Shown here: in pieces, positions 57,295-64,000 of the stretch
Position numbering within the stretch: position 1 is the stretch's first letter
How the letters are laid out: each line of letters starts with the position of its first letter
From: Ophiocordyceps camponoti-saundersi (nom. inval.)
Lineage: Eukaryota; Ascomycota; Sordariomycetes; Hypocreales; Ophiocordycipitaceae
Assembly: GCA_003339415.1 (NCBI GenBank)
Contig: PDHQ01000051.1
Span: forward strand, 1,293 to 65,292
DNA: 64,000 nucleotides
Direction: 5' to 3'
The notes under the pieces: generated by a model
The model's input: only the letters and a program-made list of their open reading frames with translations
What the model was told of the DNA's origin: nothing
Database searches by the model: none
Program-made: the position numbers and the translations under genes

Positions 57295-59587
57295 TTTAAA
57301 GGATCGAGCTGAAGTCCGTTTTTTTTTTGTGTGCGTGCTTGTGTTTTGTGCTTTCTCTTGACGACCTGAGCCTTTCTTTTTTCCCTCTCCGTTTCGTTCT
57401 TTTCTTTCTTCTTCTTCTTCTTCTTCTTTCTTCTTCCCCTTCTACTTCTACTTCTCTTGCCCGTCGTTGGAGAGATGGGAGGAGGAGGAGGTGGTGGAAA
57501 CGATGGAGGCATGAAAAGATTTGGCCTTTGGGGGTCTTTCTTTGACCCCTACTGTTACATATCCGCCTTTTCTTTAGTTATATAACGCAGATGGAAAGAT
57601 TTTTTTCGATCTTTTTTTTTCCCCGTCTTCTTTTTAAACTGTTGTTCTTTCGTGTGAGTGAATCTGGTTTTAGTGTCTATAGATTCTTATGTCTGGACGA
57701 AAAAGCATATTGCATCTGTCTTTACACCATCGTCTCTCTGCTCATCTTGACGGGTTTTACCTGATTGTATGTACATATGTACATATGTTCATACTACCTG
57801 TTCTTCCCGAGTATCTCTCTGGCCGTTGAAGCGTCCGTCCGTCCGTCCGTTTATCCGCAGACTGGCGCTAGACGCCTACTAACTTTCCTAGCTACATACG
57901 TTACCGCTTGTTATGGTTCTTTGTCTCTTTCCTAGCGCCACCGTCTCCCCGACGGCAACATGCCTTTACCTCTTTACCTCGGTAAATACCAGGTTTAGGT
58001 AGGTATCTTACTTTGCTGTATTGACATATATTGCATGTGTCTATGCATGTTTTGTTGTGGACGGAGAGTTCTTTGCAACTTGGTATGTGGCGGCGTGCCT
58101 GCTTTCGGGGACTGGATTAGTATGTGCTTTAGTTTTTTTTTTTCGTGTTGCTTTGCATGTGATTTTTTATTCTGGTTCGGCACGGTGCTTTTCTTGTTCT
58201 GGGTTCTGTGTTGTGTCATTGTACGGACGTATGTATGTAGGTAGACTAGGTGGACAGGTAAGTGAGTGAGTGGGATTCGGACACTGTCTTTACGGGACGG
58301 AGCGTCTTTCTTCTATTCGTTTCTATGCGTGTGTGCATGCACTATGTGGTAAGGACATACATACATACATATGTATGTTCGGTTCGTGCATCGGAGTTCG
58401 TGAATCGGTGATTCCTACCTATGTATGTACGTCTGTATGTATGTATGTGGGAGGCTTCGAGTATGCACGTGGATATAATGGATGGGTATACTTATGCATG
58501 CGAGTCGGGAACATTCGTTTCCTTACTAATGATTGTTTCCTTTCACCGTGTCTCTTAGCTTAGGGACCTTGTATTCTAGATGTCTCTATACGTCTTATGC
58601 CCCCAGGGAGGCGAGGGGCGCTGGCCGCCCCTCTGTGACGATAAATACACACACACACTCTGACAGTGATGGAGAAAAAAAAATCCGTTTCCTCCTTGTT
58701 TTGAGAATCCTTCTCCATCGTTCTTGGATGTTGTTTCGCGTTTCTTCGACTCTGTAGATCATGATGTCGATCATCACCTGCAGACACGTCCCGTTCCTCA
58801 CGACCTACCCTACACCATCTTCCTCCCACGTATAGTCTTAAACTCGGCGCGTCGCGGACGTCGTAGGTTCATAGGTAAAATCCCGGTACGGAAACGATAA
58901 ACACGGTCTCTCCGATGTAATGCCGTTTTTTTTTTCTGTCGCTCGTTCAAACTAGGTCTGCGGCTTACCTTGCCTTACTGACAGTCTGACAAACCCGACC
59001 TTGTTCCGGTATGGACGGCACGTCGGGGCGCAACTGTCACTACTAGTATGCCACTGCCAGCTTGTCAGGGGGTCGACCGGCCGAGCGGCAACACTACCTA
59101 TACATACAGTCAGACGGAGGATAGGATGTGACACCCTCACACCCCCCCCCCCCCTTTTTTTACTCTATCGGGTTCTTGTTATGGTTTGAGTTGCTGGATT
59201 GCTGCTATAGTGGCTAACGACCTAAATTGCAAACTAACTTACTCATTACTCAGTTTGTTAGTTTGGTATCGCCAACGGAAAGAAAGAAACAAAAATATGC
59301 CCTGTTATCTCGATAAGACCTTATCCCGTAGCAACTGAAGCGATTTGCAATGCCCGTTCCCATCTCTCGGTGCCGGCGTCTTCTTGGGGTCTATCGCTTC
59401 ACGGGGAGCCTATGCTAGGAACTTGAGATTCTCGGCTGTTGACCAGACGAAAGAGAGAGGATCGAGTTTCCCGCGCTCCTAACGTTGGCCGGTATGAGCG
59501 TGACGGAGTAAAGACGGAAGGGTCCAGGCTGTGTTCAATTGTCGCTACCCGAGAAGCTGGGGCGTTTCTTTAACCGATGGTTGTCTT
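57295..59587. other. Intergenic region without recognised genes
   Basis: It starts with a CTT-rich 3' flank. TATGTACATATGTACATA is at 57768-57790, CCGT iterations at 57835-57852 and TATG/CATA tracts at 58208-58222, 58354-58378 and 58420-58448; a C run follows near 59142-59153. The part 59200-59530 has ordinary composition but no frame or RNA gene I can name. Confidence 0.55.
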
Positions 59588-60055
59588 TTACTCGTACGCC
59601 TCGGCTTCGTCCTCCGGCTCCGGCGCCGGGGTGACGGCCGCCTCTGGGTGAGGGTGACGGGGCGTGCCGTAGTGAACGGGCGAGGAGGAAGGCGCGCCGT
59701 CGGCTGGGTAGCTGCTGCAGGCGAGAACGCTGGTGGTGGAAGCCGTCTTTGCCGTGGTGGTGGTGGTGAAGCGAGCGACGGGCGGCACGCCGAGGAAGAG
59801 CCATGAGACGGTCACCTCAGGACAGGCGGAGCACTCGATTGAGCGGGTGGTGGTGGTGGTGGTCGTCCACACCGTCCGAACTGGGCCCAGGTTGATGGGC
59901 ATGACGAGTGGGAGCATCTTGTGGCATGAGCCTGTTTCCTGGGAGGCGGCTGGGTTGGGGTGCGGGTTTGGGAGGATGAGCTCTGCTTGGGCTGTGGCGG
60001 TTGGGGTTAGTGTTAGGAGGAGGAGGGTGAGGGCGTTGAGGAGGGGGGTCATCAT
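59588..60055 (-). CDS. Small secreted Thr-rich protein
   Basis: Intronless, 155 aa. The first about 23 residues (MMTPLLNALTLLLLTLTPTA) are a signal peptide. The mature part has four cysteines (in SCHK, IECSACPE and LACSS), two threonine runs after VRTVWT and VARF that could be O-glycosylated, and an acidic Pro/Glu-rich end. It ends in ordinary, non-repetitive codons, and a TATA box lies at the expected distance upstream, so I treat it as real. No family is recognised; similar secreted proteins in filamentous fungi are often of unknown function or are effector candidates. Confidence 0.62.
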   Translation of the reverse strand: MMTPLLNALTLLLLTLTPTATAQAELILPNPHPNPAASQETGSCHKMLPLVMPINLGPVRTVWTTTTTTTRSIECSACPEVTVSWLFLGVPPVARFTTTTTAKTASTTSVLACSSYPADGAPSSSPVHYGTPRHPHPEAAVTPAPEPEDEAEAYE

Positions 60056-61248
60056 CGTTGCGGATGGGTTTTTGGGTGAGGTATTCTTGGTTGAGGATGA
60101 GGGAAAGGTTGGTGATGGGGGAGGATGGTGAGGTTGAGCTGGAGGCGAGGGGAGAGGAGGGGGGGTTGTTTAGAGAGAGGGCTGGGTTGGAGAATGGAGG
60201 AGATGTGAGTTGACGTCTTATATAGTCTTGGTTCTTTGACGTAGATTTTTTGTATGTATGACACACACTCTCACACACACTCTCTCTCATACTCGCTCTC
60301 TCGCTCGATCTCTCGCACTCTCACAGAAAGAAGCACATCATCCTCGATCCGTACATACATCCTCACATACTACATACATACCTACATACACGCACACACG
60401 AGGTTAGGTATGCACAGTCGTTACATTTACATGCATACATACATATATACATACATAGATGCACAGACTGGCCGAATGCTTGCTGCTGCTGCCGCCGTCG
60501 CCGTCGTAGTCAAGACCGTAGCCAGCCATCACCCCATTCAATCGTGCTTCTGTATCCGTACAAAATCGCCAGATATATTCTACATACATACATCTTACCA
60601 TAGGTAGCCTCTGCGTACCTACATATATAGGTACATACTAGGAGGGTAGGATGGATGCCCGGGCAGCGTTGTATGAAGTCGCACCATGTCCTGTCAAAGT
60701 CATACGTATCGCAACCCGTTCATGCACTCACACACACACACATGCCTACAACATACATACAGATGCCCCCCCCCCGTCTGTCTCTCCTCCGTAGTAAAGA
60801 AGATGGTTCACCCGATGGACCATCTCACCATTCTCCTCTGCAACTACACAGCACAGCACAGCACAGCAGGTAACAACAGCGTCAATGTCTAGCTTTCTTT
60901 TCTCCAATAATGGCTCTCCTCGTCGTACACGGGCAACTCCCTCGGCTCGGCCCCGGCATCCGTCCTCTCATACGCCCCCCTCCCAATTCCCCTTTACCTT
61001 ACTCCCCCCCCCCCCCTTTGGTTGTCCGCTGCTAGCCGCATGCGCCGTATCCCGCTCTTCGTCTTCTTCTCTCCCCTCTTCCTCTTCTTCGTCTTCTTCT
61101 TCTTCCTCTCCTTCTTCTTCTTCTTCAACGTACATACATACAATAGTCTATGCGCAACTTCACCTTAGAAGAGATAAAACAAATAGTGACAAACACCCTC
61201 CCCCCTTTCCCCTTCCCCCTTTCCTCCCATAACTCTTAGTCTTCCCGC
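60056..61248. other. Intergenic region with TACATA, CTT and C tracts
   Basis: Between the small secreted protein gene and the end of the PDH E2 gene. TACATA tracts at 60350-60460 and 60580-60640, a C run at 61003-61015 and (TTC)n at 61070-61125. No gene is supported. Confidence 0.55.
60217..60226 (-). promoter_or_regulatory. Candidate TATA box of the small secreted protein gene
   Basis: The minus strand reads CTATATAAG about 165 bp upstream of the ATG at 60055. Confidence 0.4.
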
Positions 61249-62779
61249 CTACAGCAGCAGGTTCAGCGGATTCTCAATGATACGCTTCAGCTCGCGTATC
61301 CATTCGGCACCAACCGCCCCGTCCACCACCTTGTGGTCGAAGCTCCCCGTCACCGTCATCTGGTCGTCCCACTCGACTTCGCCGTTCTTCCCGGGCACCG
61401 CCACTTTACGCGTCGTCCCCACAGACAGGATCGCAGCCTGCGGCGGGTTGATCACGGCCGTAAAGTTGCTGACGGCCTCGTTCATCCCCATGTTGGAGAT
61501 GGATATCGTACCGCCCTGGTACTCTTCCGGCTTGAGCTTGCCGTCGCGCGCCTTCTTGGCCAGCTCCTTGACGGCGGCCGAGATCGACTCGAGTCCGCGT
61601 CCGTCGGCGCCCGTGACTATGGGCGTGATGAGCCCGGACGGCGTCGACACCGCCACCGAGACGTCCACCGTCTTGAACTGCCGGATGTTGCCCTCGCGCC
61701 AGCTCGAGTTGACGGCCGGTACCTTGCGACAGGCCGCCGCCATGGCCTTGATGAGGAAATCATTGACCGACAGCTTGTACTTGCCCTCGCCCGAGCTGTT
61801 GAGCGCTTGCCGCAGCTTGAGCAGCTTAGTGACGGAAATGTTGCTGCTGACGTAAAAGTGCGGGTTGTCGTGCACCGACTCCTGCAGCCGTTTGGCAATG
61901 GTCTTGCGCATGCTGCTGATGGGTTGATCTTCGTACGCCGCCGCCGCGCCCGCGCCCGCATTGCCGGACGACGAGCCGAGCTTGTTCACATCTTCCACCG
62001 TGATATTTCCGCCCTTGCCCGTACCCTTGACGCCGTTGAGGTTCAAGCCCTTTTCTCGCGCCAGTCGCATGGCAGCCATGTCGGCCTTGGGCTCGCGATC
62101 CAACGCCGGCTGAAGCCTGCTGCCGGAAGAGGCGTATTGCTCGGGTGGCGGCGAAGAAGAGGACGAAGGAGAGGAGGACGAGGATGAGGGAGATGAAGCC
62201 GAAGCCGAAGACGAAGACGACGAAGAGGACGACGACGACTTGGACTCAGACGCCGCTTCGGATTTGTCGCCGCCGGCATCCTCAATGGTGAACTTCTCAA
62301 AGGCCGATATGTCGGTGCCCTCCTCGACAAGTATAGCAATGGGCTGCAGGTGGGGGGGAGGACGAGGAAAGGAAAAAAAGTCAGCAACCAAGGCGACGAC
62401 GGAGACGGAGACGGAGACGAAGATGAAGACGATGACGATGATAAAGAAGGCGAAAACTGACACTTCCGATGGGAACATCCTTTTCGCCCGACTCCTTGAG
62501 AATCTTGGCAATGACACCCTCCTCCTGGAACTCAAAATCCATCTGTGCCTTGTCCGTCTCAATCTCTACCAAGACGTCACCCGGAGCGATTCCGTCACCC
62601 GGCTTCTTCTGCCAAGCGCCAATGTTTCCCGCCTGCATCGTCGGCGAAAGCGCCGGCATCCGGACCACTTGATGATCCGGGAACGAGGCATAGAAGCGCA
62701 CAACGTGGGAGGCGAAGCCCGTACGAAGGGCACGTCGCGTTGGGGCGAGGGCTCGCCTCCCGATAGCGGCGCTAAGCAT
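61249..62779 (-). CDS. LAT1: Dihydrolipoamide acetyltransferase (PDH E2), mitochondrial
   Basis: Two exons (62779-62462 and 62343-61249; 118-nt intron with GTCAGT donor) give 470 aa. E2 is the core of the pyruvate dehydrogenase complex and transfers the acetyl group to CoA in the mitochondrial matrix. The first about 30 residues are an Arg-rich presequence. The lipoyl domain has the lysine in [13 protein letters not shown] (Lys77) and the splice restores [15 protein letters not shown] Ser-rich linker (about 135-175) precedes the peripheral-subunit-binding domain ([14 protein letters not shown] ... [11 protein letters not shown]). The catalytic domain ends with [10 protein letters not shown], giving the His443 and Asp447 active site. 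The family and length fit fungal Lat1/Pda2. Confidence 0.96.
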
Positions 62780-63968
62780 GGCGAAGGAGAGAAAGAGCGA
62801 GAGAGAGAGGAAGTGTGTGTGTGTATGTGTGTCTTTGGGGGGGGGGGGGTGAAATCCAGCCGCCGCCGCACGGGCTGAATGTATGACCGGGAAGAGAGGG
62901 GGTTGTAGTGAGTGGTTGATTTTGACGTTGTTGAGGTGGGAGAAGAGGAGAAGCTCGACTTTTTTTTTTCCCGGCCTCCTCTTCGTTCTCTGTCCCTCTC
63001 GTAAGATGGAGCTCCTCCGTCGGCGACTGGAGCTCTCTTGTGCGCCTATGCCGGTTTGGGTTATATAATGGGCTTAATGGGCTTAATGAGAGAGGGGCAG
63101 GAGGCTATAGGGGTTGTAGGGTAAGTAGGGTTTACTAGGGAGGGATAGAAGAAGTTGTCCACTCAACGCGCACACCAACCAGCGTCTGCTTCTTTATTAC
63201 GGAGTAGACGTGCATGAATCTAGCCATGTAGACAGACACTTGGGTTGTTGCAGCAATGCCTTCTGATCCTGGTCGTGAAGCGGCGTGAGCAGTGAGGCTA
63301 TCATCAGGCGAGCGTCGTCGTCCCCGATTTCCCGAGTTATAGCTTATCTGGCCTTGGACCCTGCGTTTTTGTTGAGCTTCATCTCGAATCAGCATCTCTT
63401 GCTACTCGCACACTACAGTTTTCCCTCTCACAAAGCCATACAACACACATATGTAATTCGTACATACACACACACATACATACTACGGTTACATACATAG
63501 ACTCATATCTTCATCCCTGACCCTGCTCCGTTCATCCCAGAGGACACCTGTATGTATTATATCACAGACATTGGCAAATGGGAATGCTGATGTTGCCAGA
63601 GCACACACAAAAGCCAAGGCGAGGCTGACAAGACCATCAGCCAGGCGCACTGTTACGAGACTTTCCCGTACAAGCATGTCCCAGGCCAAATACCCCGCCA
63701 TCGAAGCAGCCACAGAGTCTCCTCTCCGTGTCCGCTTGACTCACTCATACTGGCTTCTCCTAACGAATATTAGGCGCGGTTTCGACAGTCAGCAACCTCA
63801 TCGCCGTCTCATCAAAGTCCAGACGAACCTCTCCCATCTCCATTCTCTCTCCTTTTCTCCCCTCGTCTTCCTCGGTCAAATATCGGCCTCCCACTACTCG
63901 TGAATGGGTGCGGTTCGCCACCTCGCCGCCTCCCGCTCATCCTCCCGCCTCCCTCGAATGGCTCCCCG
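62780..63968. other. Promoter side of PDH E2 and right-edge intergenic region
   Basis: A G run (62838-62849), poly-T and ACACAC/TACATA tracts (63455-63500). A 110-aa frame (63571-63903) has no domain. A short frame from 63904 (MGAVRHLAASRS, 22 codons) ends in TGA at 63970-63972, overlapping the next ATG. Confidence 0.5.
63059..63070 (-). promoter_or_regulatory. Candidate TATA box of the PDH E2 gene
   Basis: ATTATATAA on the minus strand, about 285 bp upstream of the ATG at 62779. Confidence 0.3.
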
Positions 63969-64000
63969 ATGAGCTCCATCAAGTTTGTCGTGTCCTCCCT
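63969..64000 (+). CDS. Possible start of a gene cut by the right edge
   Basis: An ATG at 63969 opens MSSIKFVVSS before the window ends. It overlaps the stop of a short upstream frame (ATGA). Too little is present to name a product; it may instead be part of a leader. Confidence 0.25.
   Translation, partial: MSSIKFVVSS

Noticed and set aside
1..64000. tRNA, 5S rRNA and spliceosomal RNA genes
   Set aside because: I scanned by eye for B-box (GGTTCGAATCC-like) and conserved snRNA motifs and found none; a tRNAscan-SE or Infernal run would be decisive.

Overview
The window is nuclear DNA from a filamentous ascomycete (Pezizomycotina, most likely a Sordariomycete; order not settled). The evidence is fungal translation elongation factor 3, a TRPY/Yvc1-type vacuolar channel, an Asp f 4-like secreted protein, and short GT-AG introns (53 to 232 nt) with CTAAC/CTGAC-type branch points. 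Genes are monocistronic, lie on both strands, and are separated by 0.06 to 3.8 kb of low-complexity intergenic DNA rich in TATG/TACATA tracts, CT/GA stretches and long C or G runs. I see no rRNA, tRNA, CRISPR array or biosynthetic gene cluster.

Left third (1-20 kb): a low-complexity edge; a secreted thioredoxin-reductase-like flavoprotein (-); a HAD phosphatase (-) divergent from a TTC1-like TPR co-chaperone (+); a large secreted Gly/Ser/Phe-repeat protein with two 6-Cys modules (-); the ASTRA-associated WD40 protein ASA1 (+); an unrecognised 303-aa protein (-); pantoate-beta-alanine ligase (+) converging on a PlsB/GNPAT-type acyltransferase (-). Middle (20-45 kb): RNase P/MRP subunit POP4 (+), a large GYF-domain protein (+), a TTC27/EMW1-like TPR protein (-), an amino-acid permease (+), elongation factor 3 (-), glutaminyl-tRNA synthetase (-) and a macro-domain ADP-ribose hydrolase (+). 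Right third (45-64 kb): a Yvc1-like TRP channel (-), a fungal AAA ATPase (+), a 383-bp foldback mobile element with a 10-bp target duplication, an Asp f 4-like secreted protein (+), a small secreted Thr-rich protein (-), the pyruvate dehydrogenase E2 subunit (-), and possibly the first codons of a gene at the right edge.

The genes are mostly housekeeping (translation: EF-3, GlnRS, POP4; metabolism: pantothenate, lipid and PDH; chaperone and TPR scaffolds) interspersed with four predicted secreted proteins. I see no operon-like functional grouping. Multi-exon models were built by reading donor, branch and acceptor signals by eye and checking that the summed exon length is divisible by three. 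The least expected items are the Gly-rich double-Cys-module protein, the Mutator-like foldback element, the secreted flavoprotein, and the dispersed TATGTACATA/TCCG composite tracts.
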